Of a DNA stretch of 64,000 bases, positions 19,253 through 26,934 are shown in pieces; the stretch's first letter is position 1; every line of letters starts with the position of its first letter. The stretch is from Pedobacter ureilyticus (GTDB lineage: Bacteria; Bacteroidota; Bacteroidia; Sphingobacteriales; Sphingobacteriaceae): the NCBI RefSeq assembly GCF_005925345.1, contig NZ_SSHJ01000001.1:558001-622000 (forward strand), in the 5' to 3' direction. The notes beneath the pieces are model-generated. The model searched no databases. It saw only the letters and a list, made by a program, of their open reading frames with translations, and was not told where the DNA came from. A program made the position numbers and the translations under genes.

Positions 19253-20548
19253 ATGTTAACAAGCAAAAATCCTAAAATTGCCATTATAGGCCTTGGTTAT
19301 GTTGGACTTCCACTAGCCATTGCATTCGCCCAAAAATACAACGTCCTTGGTTTCGATATCGACGAAGAACGTGTAGATGAACTTACCCAAGGCAAAGATA
19401 GAACCCAAGAAGCTAACCTTTCTGTGCTAAATGAAGTTATCTCATCGAAAAAAACAGGTACTAAAGGCTTATCTTTTTCTTGCAACCAACAAGAACTAAA
19501 AGACTACAATGTTTTTATTGTTACCGTACCTACCCCAATAGACGAATTTAAAGCACCAGACCTTAGTCCCTTACTTAGCGCCTCTAAAATGTTGGGGAAC
19601 GTTTTGAAGCCAGATGATGTGGTAATTTATGAATCTACCGTGTACCCGGGCTGTACCGAAGAAGATTGCGTGCCTGTGCTAGAAAAAATATCAGGACTAA
19701 AGTTTAATACCGATTTTTATTGTGGCTACTCTCCAGAACGCATTAACCCGGGCGATAAGATAAATACACTTACTAAAATAAAAAAGGTAACTTCTGGTTC
19801 TACGCCAGAAATAGCACAATTTGTAGACGATTTGTATGCCTCAATCATTACCGCCGGCACACATAAAGCTCCTAGTATAAAAGTTGCTGAAGCTTCGAAA
19901 GCTATAGAAAATGCTCAAAGAGATGTCAATATTTCGTTTGTTAACGAGCTGGCCTTAATCTTCGACAGAATGGGCATAGATACCAACGATGTGATTGAAG
20001 CTGCTGGTACTAAATGGAATTTTTTAAAGTATAAGCCAGGCTTAGTTGGCGGCCACTGTATAGGGGTAGACCCTTATTATTTGGCGCATAAAGCACAAGC
20101 ATTGGGCTACCACCCTCAGGTAATACTTTCTGGACGAAGAGTGAACGACAACATGGGAAATTTTGTAGCCGATAAAGTAGTTAAACTAATGATCCAAAAA
20201 GACCTGAAAATAAAAGGTGCAAAGGCATTAATTATGGGCATCACTTTTAAAGAGGACTGTCCCGATGTGAGAAATACCCGCATTGTAGACATTTACCATG
20301 AATTGAAACAGTTTGGCCTTGAGGTAGATGTTTACGATCCTTTGGCAGATCCTTTAGAAGTGGAAAGAGAATATGGAATACAAATTTTAAGCAACAGGAA
20401 GCAAGACCTGGTTTATGATGCTGTAATTGTAGCGGTAGCCCATAAAGAATTCCTGAGTTTTAATTTTAACGAAATAGTTAGCCAACAAGGAGTTATTTTT
20501 GACACCAAAGCTTGCTTAGACAGAGATTTAGTCGATGCCAGACTTTAA
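19253..20548 (+). CDS. Nucleotide-sugar 6-dehydrogenase (TviB/WbpA/WecC family)
   Basis: A 431-residue NAD-dependent dehydrogenase. The Rossmann motif is GLGYVGLP (13-20). Further hallmarks are the ESTVYPGCTEE loop, the KAIENAQRD helix (about 216-224), the catalytic Cys269 in GGHCIGVDPYYL and GITFKEDCPDVRNT in the C-terminal domain. It oxidises C6 of a UDP-sugar twice to the uronate. The sequence is closest in feel to TviB/WbpA, which act on UDP-HexNAc, so UDP-GlcNAcA or, with WecB, UDP-ManNAcA are candidate products. It begins 19 bp after the PAS gene, on the strand opposite the EPS operon. Confidence 0.92.
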   Translation: MLTSKNPKIAIIGLGYVGLPLAIAFAQKYNVLGFDIDEERVDELTQGKDRTQEANLSVLNEVISSKKTGTKGLSFSCNQQELKDYNVFIVTVPTPIDEFKAPDLSPLLSASKMLGNVLKPDDVVIYESTVYPGCTEEDCVPVLEKISGLKFNTDFYCGYSPERINPGDKINTLTKIKKVTSGSTPEIAQFVDDLYASIITAGTHKAPSIKVAEASKAIENAQRDVNISFVNELALIFDRMGIDTNDVIEAAGTKWNFLKYKPGLVGGHCIGVDPYYLAHKAQALGYHPQVILSGRRVNDNMGNFVADKVVKLMIQKDLKIKGAKALIMGITFKEDCPDVRNTRIVDIYHELKQFGLEVDVYDPLADPLEVEREYGIQILSNRKQDLVYDAVIVAVAHKEFLSFNFNEIVSQQGVIFDTKACLDRDLVDARL

Positions 20549-20612
20549 AATATCAATAAAATGCCGTAGATATGTATGGTAAGTAATGGCTAAACAGTAA
20601 ATAGTTTTAGAA

Positions 20613-21353
20613 ATGATTTCCTTTTTTCACAAAAAAAATATTGTGGATAACATCGCTTGGTTAGGATTAGATATGCACAACCATATCTTACCAGGAATAG
20701 ATGACGGTGCGGAAGATTTGACAGCAGCTATTTATTTCATTAAAACTTTGAACAATTTAGGTTTAGACCATTTCATTTGTACGCCCCACATTTACGAAGG
20801 GCTATATCCAAACACACCGCAAACCATATCTACGGCTTTACAATTGGTAAAAAATTCTGAAGAAATATCTTCAATTAAGGTAAATATAACCGCAGCTGCA
20901 GAACACATGGTAGATGATGCTTTTAAAATCACTCCAAATTTAATGCCTTTAGCTAATGGTTACATTTTGGTAGAAGTACCCTACTCTACCGAAGTACGAA
21001 ATTTAGAACAGATCATTTTTGATCTTCAAATCGGGGGCCTAAAGGTAATTTTAGCTCATCCAGAAAGATATTTATTCTACTATAACCAAGTAGATAAATT
21101 TGCCAGGCTAAAAGAAAGGAAGGTCTTTTTTCAATTGAACCTACTCTCTATAGCTGGTTATTACGGCAAAGAAATCAAGTCATTTGCGGCGCATATCTTA
21201 CAAAAAGGATGGTACGATTTTGCCGGAACAGACCTGCATCATGCAAAGCACTTAGAGCAAATTAAAAACATGGTAACGAGTGGTGCACTTTATAAAGCCA
21301 TAGGCCATTATCCTTTCAAAAACAAAGAGCTCATCTTGCCGCAACAGCTTTAA
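20613..21353 (+). CDS. PHP-type protein-tyrosine phosphatase (CpsB/YwqE family)
   Basis: A 246-residue metal-dependent phosphatase. The PHP motif is DMHNHILPGIDDG (20-32), with TPH (57-59), LAHPERY (about 145-151) and GTDLHH (about 209-214) supplying the remaining metal ligands. This family removes phosphate from the tyrosine cluster of BY-kinases such as Wzc, controlling polymer length. It is cytoplasmic. It follows the dehydrogenase by 64 bp and ends just before the inverted-repeat element upstream of pnp. Confidence 0.92.
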   Translation: MISFFHKKNIVDNIAWLGLDMHNHILPGIDDGAEDLTAAIYFIKTLNNLGLDHFICTPHIYEGLYPNTPQTISTALQLVKNSEEISSIKVNITAAAEHMVDDAFKITPNLMPLANGYILVEVPYSTEVRNLEQIIFDLQIGGLKVILAHPERYLFYYNQVDKFARLKERKVFFQLNLLSIAGYYGKEIKSFAAHILQKGWYDFAGTDLHHAKHLEQIKNMVTSGALYKAIGHYPFKNKELILPQQL

Positions 21354-21385
21354 TCCAATAAAAATCAATTTTCATCAACAAAAAA

Positions 21386-21517
21386 AGAGGCTGTCTCAAA
21401 ATTCACTCGTCATCTCGAACCCTAGAGAGAGATTCTATCCAGAAGTACTTCTGAAAAAGATTTCTCCTCCTTCGATCGTCGAAATGACGGCACTATTTTA
21501 CTTTTGAGACAGCCTCT
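21386..21517. repeat. 132-bp nested inverted-repeat element (MITE/REP-like)
   Basis: The outer arms are a perfect 16-bp inverted repeat (agaggctgtctcaaaa at 21386-21401 and its complement at 21502-21517). Inside lie imperfect inner arms (cgtcatctcga and tcgaaatgacg), and near the centre a perfect 14-bp palindrome, cagaagtacttctg (21440-21453). The transcript would fold into one long hairpin. It lies between convergent genes, the phosphatase and pnp, so it may also terminate transcription. The inner sequence resembles dispersed repeats of Bacteroidota genomes, but no second copy is present in this window. Confidence 0.75.
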
Positions 21518-21551
21518 TACATACTTTCCGACTTGCGGACTTTGTTACTAT

Positions 21552-23687
21552 TTACGCTTGTGGCGCAGCTGGTTTTTCTGGTCTTGGCAATAAAACCTTA
21601 CGAGAAAGTTTCATTTTACCTTGCTTGTCGATATCCAACAATTTAACCTCAATTTTATCGCCTTCTTTCAACACACCATCCATAGTTTCTAAACGAGCCC
21701 ATGAAATTTCTGAGATATGCAATAATCCATCTTTACCTGGCATAACCTCTACAAATGCCCCAAATGGCATAATAGATTTTACTTTACCTTGGTAAATGGC
21801 ACCAATTTCTGGTTTAGCGGCAATTGCGTTGATACGGCCAACGGCAGCATCAATGGCAGCTTTATTATCTGCAAAAATCTCAACGATACCTTTGTTACCC
21901 ACCTCTTCGATAGAGATAGATGCACCAGTTTCGCGTTGCATTTCTTGAATAATTTTACCACCTGGGCCAATTACAGCACCAATAAATTCTTTATCAATAG
22001 ATAATGAAACGATACGTGGAGCATGTGGTTTGTAATCCTCAGCTGGAGCAGCAATCGTTTTCTTCATCTCGTTTAAGATGTGTAAACGGCCTTCTTTAGC
22101 CTGTAACAAAGCCTTAGTTAAAACTTCGTAAGATAAACCATTAATTTTTAAGTCCATCTGACAAGCAACAATACCTTTTTCAGTACCAGTTACTTTAAAG
22201 TCCATATCTCCCAAGTGATCTTCATCACCTAAAATATCCGAAAGGATTTGATATTTACCAGTTTTCTCATCGGTAATTAAACCCATTGCAATACCTGATA
22301 CTGGAGCTTTAATTTTAATACCTGCATCCATCAAAGCCAATGTACCAGCACAAACTGTAGCCATTGATGAAGAACCGTTAGATTCTAAAATATCAGATAC
22401 GATACGGATTGTATATGGATTTTCAGCACCTTCTGGCAATACCTTTTTCAACGAACGTTGCGCTAAAGCACCGTGACCAATTTCACGACGACCAGCGCCT
22501 CTATTTGGTCTAACCTCACCAGTTGAGAAACCAGGGAAATTATAGTGCAATAAGAACTTGTTGTAGCCATTAAAGAAAGCACCATCAATCATTTGCTCAT
22601 CGTCTTTGCTACCTAAAGTAACCGATGTTAAAGATTGTGTTTCGCCACGTGTAAATACTGCAGAACCGTGAGCAGCAGGCAAATAACCTACTTCGCTCCA
22701 GATTGGACGAATTTGTGTAGTTGCACGACCATCTAAACGGATACCTTCATCTAACAATAAGGCACGTACAGCATCGTACTGTACATCGTGATAATAGTGT
22801 TTAGCTAATGCTTTGGTTAAATCTTCTGTTTCTTCTGGCATCGCCTCTAAAAACTCGGTAATTAAAGCTGTAAAAGCTTCAGAACGCTCTTCTTTAGTAG
22901 AACCCGATTTTGCTATCGCATAAACTTTGTCATAAGTATCAGCATAGACTTTAGCTTTTAACTCATCATCGTGATCTTCGTGGTTATATTCACGTTTAAC
23001 GGTTTTGCCTGTAGCTTCGGTCAATTCAACCTGTACAGCACATTGAACTTTAATTGCCTCATGAGCAAATTTCAATGCCTCAACCATTTCTTCTTCTTGG
23101 ATCTCGTCGCACTCACCCTCTACCATTACGATATCGTTAGCAGAACCAGCAACCATAAATTCTAAAGTTGCACGCTCTAAATCGCTAGCATAAGGGTTAA
23201 TTACTAAGTTACCATCAATTTTTGCTACACGCACTTCAGATATTGGCCCGTTAAAAGGAATATCCGACACTGCCAATGCTGCCGATGCCGCTAAACCAGC
23301 TAAACAGTCAGGCATGATATTTTTATCAGCAGAAATTAATGAAATCATCACTTGGGTATCCGAATGATAATCTGAAGGGAACAACGGACGCAAAGCTCTA
23401 TCTACCAAACGAGAGATCAATACCTCGTAATCAGATAATCTCGCCTCACGACGTAAGAAACCTCCTGGAATACGGCCAGTCGCCGCATATTTTTCTTGAT
23501 AATCTACCGATAAAGGTAAAAAATCGGTACCTGGTTTGGCACCTACAGTTGATACTACCGTTGCTAACAACATGGTATCGCCCATTTTAACTACTACAGA
23601 ACCATCAGCTTGTTTGGCTAATTTACCTGTTTCAATTTCTACAATTCTTCCATCGCCCAAATCGAACGATTTTTTTATTACATTCAT
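21552..23687 (-). CDS. pnp: Polyribonucleotide nucleotidyltransferase (PNPase)
   Basis: A 711-residue 3'-5' exoribonuclease. It has two RNase PH domains (about 1-230 and 310-545), the first starting [20 protein letters not shown] and the second holding the catalytic FTRGETQSL and MDFKVTGT segments. A KH domain carries [12 protein letters not shown] (about 570-581), and an S1 domain ends the protein ([20 protein letters not shown]). Length is normal. It lies downstream of rpsO on the same strand, as in many bacteria, but an apparent terminator separates them. A small inverted repeat (gatctg/cagatc, 23701-23728) sits in its leader. Confidence 0.97.
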   Translation of the reverse strand: MNVIKKSFDLGDGRIVEIETGKLAKQADGSVVVKMGDTMLLATVVSTVGAKPGTDFLPLSVDYQEKYAATGRIPGGFLRREARLSDYEVLISRLVDRALRPLFPSDYHSDTQVMISLISADKNIMPDCLAGLAASAALAVSDIPFNGPISEVRVAKIDGNLVINPYASDLERATLEFMVAGSANDIVMVEGECDEIQEEEMVEALKFAHEAIKVQCAVQVELTEATGKTVKREYNHEDHDDELKAKVYADTYDKVYAIAKSGSTKEERSEAFTALITEFLEAMPEETEDLTKALAKHYYHDVQYDAVRALLLDEGIRLDGRATTQIRPIWSEVGYLPAAHGSAVFTRGETQSLTSVTLGSKDDEQMIDGAFFNGYNKFLLHYNFPGFSTGEVRPNRGAGRREIGHGALAQRSLKKVLPEGAENPYTIRIVSDILESNGSSSMATVCAGTLALMDAGIKIKAPVSGIAMGLITDEKTGKYQILSDILGDEDHLGDMDFKVTGTEKGIVACQMDLKINGLSYEVLTKALLQAKEGRLHILNEMKKTIAAPAEDYKPHAPRIVSLSIDKEFIGAVIGPGGKIIQEMQRETGASISIEEVGNKGIVEIFADNKAAIDAAVGRINAIAAKPEIGAIYQGKVKSIMPFGAFVEVMPGKDGLLHISEISWARLETMDGVLKEGDKIEVKLLDIDKQGKMKLSRKVLLPRPEKPAAPQA

Positions 23688-23763
23688 ATTCTAATGTTGT
23701 GATCTGCTTTTCCTCTTTCGAACAGATCGAGTTTATTTATAATTTCTTCTTGTATTAAACCAA

Positions 23764-23793
23764 AAAAAGCCACTCTAAAAGAATGGCTTTTAT
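23764..23793 (-). terminator. Intrinsic terminator of rpsO
   Basis: On the minus strand a stem of AAAAGCCA paired with TGGCTTTT, extended past one mismatch, is followed by a run of T. It starts 5 bp beyond the rpsO stop. It would end rpsO transcription before pnp, perhaps incompletely. Confidence 0.75.
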
Positions 23794-23798
23794 TAACA

Positions 23799-24083
23799 TT
23801 ACACCGATTTGATGATATCTCTAAGCGATAAAGCTTTGATGATAGCACGGTAACGGTTAATATCTTTTTTGTAAAGATAAGCTAAAATTCCACGACGTTT
23901 ACCCACTAATTTTTGTAGAGCTAACTGAGTAGAAAAATCTTTACGATTTTTTTTCAAGTGCTCTGTTAAGTGAGCAATACGGTAAGTAAACAATGCTACT
24001 TGACCTTCTGCAGAACCAGTGTTGGTTGCAACTTCGCCGTGTTGTTTAAAAATTTCGGCTTTCTTTTCTGTACTTAAATACAT
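23799..24083 (-). CDS. rpsO: 30S ribosomal protein S15
   Basis: A 94-residue basic protein with the S15 pattern: TGSAEGQVALFTYRIAHLTE, HLKKNRKDFSTQLALQKLVG and KRRGILAYLYKKD. It binds 16S rRNA in the platform of the small subunit. It is a few residues longer than the usual 88-89 because of the N-terminus MYLSTEKKAE. A strong Bacteroidota promoter box lies about 40 bp upstream, and a terminator follows directly. Confidence 0.97.
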   Translation of the reverse strand: MYLSTEKKAEIFKQHGEVATNTGSAEGQVALFTYRIAHLTEHLKKNRKDFSTQLALQKLVGKRRGILAYLYKKDINRYRAIIKALSLRDIIKSV

Positions 24084-24122
24084 TCTTGAATAATATTAAA
24101 GTTAAAATTAATTAATTGGCTG

Positions 24123-24130
24123 CAAAGATA
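24123..24130 (-). promoter_or_regulatory. Promoter -7 box of rpsO
   Basis: The minus strand reads TATCTTTG followed by CA, an exact match to the Bacteroidota primary-sigma consensus TAnnTTTG. It lies about 39 bp before the rpsO ATG. A clear -33 TTTG is not obvious. Confidence 0.7.
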
Positions 24131-24350
24131 CGCTATTTTTCTGATTAGTAAAATGTTGAATTAATTAATTGTCAAATTGTTTTTATCGGTTAACTGTTTG
24201 AACTGCTGAATTGTTTAATTGTTATTTTTTTGAAAACCGAAGGTATGGGTTCTTGGCAATTTCAGTCCTGCTATTCGTTTCAATCTTTTTGTTAGAACTG
24301 CTTTTCATCATTATAATGCTAAGTTTATCGAAGCATCTATTAAACAACAA

Positions 24351-24374
24351 TCCTTCGACAGGCTCAGGATGACA
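24351..24374. repeat. Dispersed-repeat motif
   Basis: tccttcgacaggctcagg followed by atgaca is a word often found in intergenic repeats of Bacteroidota (general knowledge). It lies in the repeat-rich spacer next to two inverted repeats. Only one copy occurs in the window, although the element at 21386-21517 has a related inner sequence. Confidence 0.5.
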
Positions 24375-24430
24375 CCAACAAAAAGCATTTCCACTCCTAT
24401 CAGGTTTAGTTAACGAAAGGCACTACACAC

Positions 24431-24481
24431 TAACTTTGTCAATCTCCAAGGCTTTTCGTAAATTTAAGATTGACAAAGTTA
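24431..24481. repeat. Perfect 15-bp inverted repeat with 21-bp loop
   Basis: taactttgtcaatct (24431-24445) is repeated as its exact complement agattgacaaagtta (24467-24481). No T-run follows on either strand, so a simple terminator is unlikely. It looks like the arms of a small mobile palindromic element. Confidence 0.7.
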
Positions 24482-24570
24482 TAGCACTTATTAGGTCTTT
24501 GGCTGTTCGGGATGTGTAATCACCAACATTTTATCCATTGATTTTTAAACCCTTAGCTCGTTGCTATTTA

Positions 24571-24593
24571 AGTCGAGATTGCAAATCTCGACT
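24571..24593. repeat. 10-bp perfect hairpin (REP-like) after the nucleotidyltransferase gene
   Basis: agtcgagatt and aatctcgact form a perfect stem around the loop gca. It begins 22 bp after the nucleotidyltransferase stop (minus strand) and could end its transcript, but no T-run follows. It may be a REP-type palindrome. Confidence 0.6.
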
Positions 24594-24615
24594 CTAGAGA
24601 CCATTGAAAACAAGT

Positions 24616-25092
24616 TTAATCTTTCTTATTAATGCGTTCTAATTCTTGCACATCGAATTGGTCCTTTATCCTATTAGTTGCTTTTTTATTTTTCAATAGA
24701 TGATTGTAATGTAAAAACTTGATTTCAAATCCTTGAACCATATCAACAGTAGCCATACTTAAATATTCATCGTAGTTTTTTTTGTCCAACCCAGGAATAT
24801 CCGTCATCAAATCTGCATACATCCCATCATCCATCATAATCTCACAATAACCGGCAATAATTGGCGTATCTATCAATACATCATATCTTCCATACCCCAT
24901 TTCATCAATGGCTTCAATTAAATTTTTACGATTTTCTTTAGTATCTCTGAGGTAAATATCTAAATCACCTGTAGCTCTATTGTAACCGTATCTGTTAACT
25001 GCAAAACCACCAACAATTAAATAATCCACTTTGTGCTTTTGGAAAATACTCAGTAGCTGCAACATTTCAGCACTTTCCTTATCGAAAGACAT
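24616..25092 (-). CDS. Nucleotidyltransferase-fold protein (toxin-antitoxin-like)
   Basis: A 158-residue protein with the polymerase-beta nucleotidyltransferase signature: GG at 28-29, then D43 and D45 in TGDLDIYL, with a possible third acidic residue D94 in MYADLMTD. The fold resembles DUF6036/AbiEii-type nucleotidyltransferases, several of which are toxins or stress-linked enzymes that modify tRNA or proteins. It starts only 2 bp after a 68-residue protein gene, and no other gene joins the unit. Function and target are not known from sequence; the toxin role is inference from layout. Confidence 0.72.
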   Translation of the reverse strand: MSFDKESAEMLQLLSIFQKHKVDYLIVGGFAVNRYGYNRATGDLDIYLRDTKENRKNLIEAIDEMGYGRYDVLIDTPIIAGYCEIMMDDGMYADLMTDIPGLDKKNYDEYLSMATVDMVQGFEIKFLHYNHLLKNKKATNRIKDQFDVQELERINKKD

Positions 25093-25094
25093 GA

Positions 25095-25301
25095 CTAAAT
25101 ATGATTTGCTTTACGAATAATAATGCCCCTACCCTGAGGCTGTTTCAAAGGCTTGCCTCCATTTAATTGTACAGCAACATAATTAAGCTGCAATAAGGCA
25201 TGGATTTTTTGCTCCGCAGATTTGTTCAAATATACAGCTTCCCGTTCTGCTATTATGCTTTCACGGGGTATATCGGTATCGTATATTTTTAATCTGCCCA
25301 T
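25095..25301 (-). CDS. Small protein paired with the nucleotidyltransferase
   Basis: I start this at the ATG at 25301 (68 residues, MGRLKIYDTDIPRESIIAER), because the longer open frame from 25454 begins with sequence unlike a protein. The remainder includes LNKSAEQKIHALLQLNYVAV and a Gly/Lys/Pro-rich end (KPLKQPQGRGIIIRKANHI). I do not recognise a domain. It may be an antitoxin or regulatory partner of the following gene, whose ATG is 2 bp away. A -7 box (TATTTTTG) ends only 4 bp before the ATG, so the mRNA may be nearly leaderless. Confidence 0.62.
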   Translation of the reverse strand: MGRLKIYDTDIPRESIIAEREAVYLNKSAEQKIHALLQLNYVAVQLNGGKPLKQPQGRGIIIRKANHI

Positions 25302-25305
25302 CAAC

Positions 25306-25313
25306 CAAAAATA
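25306..25313 (-). promoter_or_regulatory. Candidate -7 box of the small-protein/nucleotidyltransferase unit
   Basis: TATTTTTG on the minus strand matches TAnnTTTG. Only four bases (GTTG) lie between it and the ATG at 25301, so transcription would begin at or next to the start codon. AT-rich DNA makes chance matches common. Confidence 0.4.
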
Positions 25314-25489
25314 CAAAATATTAAGTGAATTAAAAACAGTTGTGCACTCCCAATATTCGGGACAAGCACTTTGGCTAAAAAATTCAAACAACTTTCCACT
25401 ATCATCGTTATAAAAACGGATTGTACAAAAAACTATACATTTCAGAAAAAACAATATATTCGCATTGTAAATAGCTTAATACCTACGAA

Positions 25490-26887
25490 ATGGCAAAACT
25501 GCTAATCATTGATGATGAAAGAGCGATACGAAGTACGCTCAGAGAAATACTTGAATACGAAAACTATGAAGTTGATGATGTAGATAACGGCATCGACGGA
25601 TTAGAAATGATCAAAAAGAACGATTACAATTTGGTTCTTTGCGACATTAAAATGAATAAGATGGATGGTATGGAAGTGTTGGAAACGGCACTTGGCATTA
25701 AGCCAGACCTTCCATTTATCATGATTTCTGGTCACGGTACTGTAGAAACCGCTGTCGAGGCCAGTAAAAAAGGCGCATTTGACTTTATCTCTAAACCACC
25801 TGATCTAAATCGCCTATTAATTACCGTACGTAACGGTTTAGACCGCGGCTCTTTAGTTACCGAAACCAAGGTTTTAAAAAGAAAGGTCTCAAAAACTCGT
25901 GACATCTTAGGTAATTCGGATACCATTGGAAAAATTAAGGAAACCATTGATAGAGTGGCGCCTACAGAAGCCAGAGTATTAATTACTGGGGCTAACGGTA
26001 GTGGTAAAGAACTGGTGGCTCGTTGGTTACACGAAAAATCTAGTCGTGCCGACAACCAACTGATAGAAGTAAATTGCGCTGCAATACCTTCAGAACTGAT
26101 AGAAAGTGAACTATTTGGCCACGAAAAAGGATCTTTTACTTCGGCTGTAAAACAACGCATTGGTAAATTCGAGTTAGCTAATGGTGGCACTTTGTTTTTA
26201 GATGAAATTGGCGACATGAGCATGTCGGCGCAAGCTAAAGTGTTACGTGCCTTACAAGAGCATAAAATTACCCGTGTTGGTGGCGAGAAAGAAATTGATG
26301 TAAACGTGAGGATTGTTGCAGCAACCAATAAAGACCTTTTAAAGGAAATTGAAGATGGCAACTTTAGGATGGACTTGTACCACCGCTTGAACGTAATTAA
26401 CATTCATGTTCCGCATTTAACAGAACGTACAGATGATATACCCGTAATTGCGCAAAGCTTTTTAGAAGAAATTTGTGGCGAATATGGCATGCCGGCCAAA
26501 AAGATTACAGATGGCGCCATGGAAGCGTTGAAAAGATTACCTTGGACAGGTAACGTTCGTGAATTACGAAACATGATTGAGCGTTTAATTATTTTGAGCG
26601 ACAAAACCATTACCGAACAAGATGTGGTAGCGTTTGCAAATCCGGGTGGAGGAACCAACGTTGGTACTGGGCATCAAAGTGGTAACCAGAGCCAAGGTGG
26701 AGGTAGCTTTAACTACGATGGTTTTAGCAATTTCCAAGAGTATAAAGATTTTGCAGAAAAAGAATTCATCAAATTTAAACTAGAAAAAAACAACTGGAAT
26801 GTTTCTAAAACTGCCGATGATATAGATATTCAGCGAAGTCACCTATATAGTAAAATAGAAAAGTTTGGCTTAAAAAGAGCTGAATAA
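25490..26887 (+). CDS. Sigma-54-type response regulator (NtrC/NtrX family) with altered GAFTGA loop
   Basis: A 465-residue regulator. The receiver has acidic D8/D9, phospho-acceptor D52 and K102. The AAA+ domain has Walker A GANGSGKE (167-174) and Walker B LFLDEIGD (235-242). The loop that contacts sigma-54, normally GAFTGA, is GSFTSA (214-219). A Gly/Ser/Gln-rich linker (about 387-410) leads to a Fis-type helix-turn-helix (NWNVSKTADDIDIQRSHLYS). It should be phosphorylated by a sensor kinase, but none is adjacent. It may regulate through a modified sigma-54 contact or without it. Confidence 0.9.
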   Translation: MAKLLIIDDERAIRSTLREILEYENYEVDDVDNGIDGLEMIKKNDYNLVLCDIKMNKMDGMEVLETALGIKPDLPFIMISGHGTVETAVEASKKGAFDFISKPPDLNRLLITVRNGLDRGSLVTETKVLKRKVSKTRDILGNSDTIGKIKETIDRVAPTEARVLITGANGSGKELVARWLHEKSSRADNQLIEVNCAAIPSELIESELFGHEKGSFTSAVKQRIGKFELANGGTLFLDEIGDMSMSAQAKVLRALQEHKITRVGGEKEIDVNVRIVAATNKDLLKEIEDGNFRMDLYHRLNVINIHVPHLTERTDDIPVIAQSFLEEICGEYGMPAKKITDGAMEALKRLPWTGNVRELRNMIERLIILSDKTITEQDVVAFANPGGGTNVGTGHQSGNQSQGGGSFNYDGFSNFQEYKDFAEKEFIKFKLEKNNWNVSKTADDIDIQRSHLYSKIEKFGLKRAE

Positions 26888-26920
26888 CAAAAAAGGAGCC
26901 GAGTAAGCTCCTTTTTTGTT
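26886..26920. terminator. Bidirectional terminator between the regulator and hemF
   Basis: aacaaaaaaggagc (26886-26899) pairs perfectly with gctccttttttgtt (26907-26920) around a 7-base loop. The A and T runs flank the GC part on both strands, so it can stop both convergent genes. Confidence 0.9.
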
Positions 26921-26934
26921 AACTAAATACTTTG

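Larger units (their letters stand above)
24131..24615. other. Repeat-rich spacer between rpsO and the nucleotidyltransferase gene
   Basis: About 500 bp with no supportable gene. It holds short degenerate repeats of the type caaattgttt/gaattgttta (24166-24235), a cctTCGACAGGCTCAGGATGaca-type dispersed motif (24351-24374), and two inverted repeats entered separately (24431-24481 and 24571-24593). The density of repeats suggests a remnant or hotspot of mobile non-coding elements. Confidence 0.55.

Noticed and set aside
25302..25454. Longer start of the 68-residue protein
   Set aside because: The extra residues contain an odd Cys/Phe-rich stretch, and the -7 box lies inside that region just ahead of the 25301 ATG.
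25732..26403. A 223-codon open frame antisense to the NtrC-family regulator
   Set aside because: It is the reverse frame of a clearly conserved AAA+ gene; Ser/Leu-rich composition without any motif is typical of a shadow frame.
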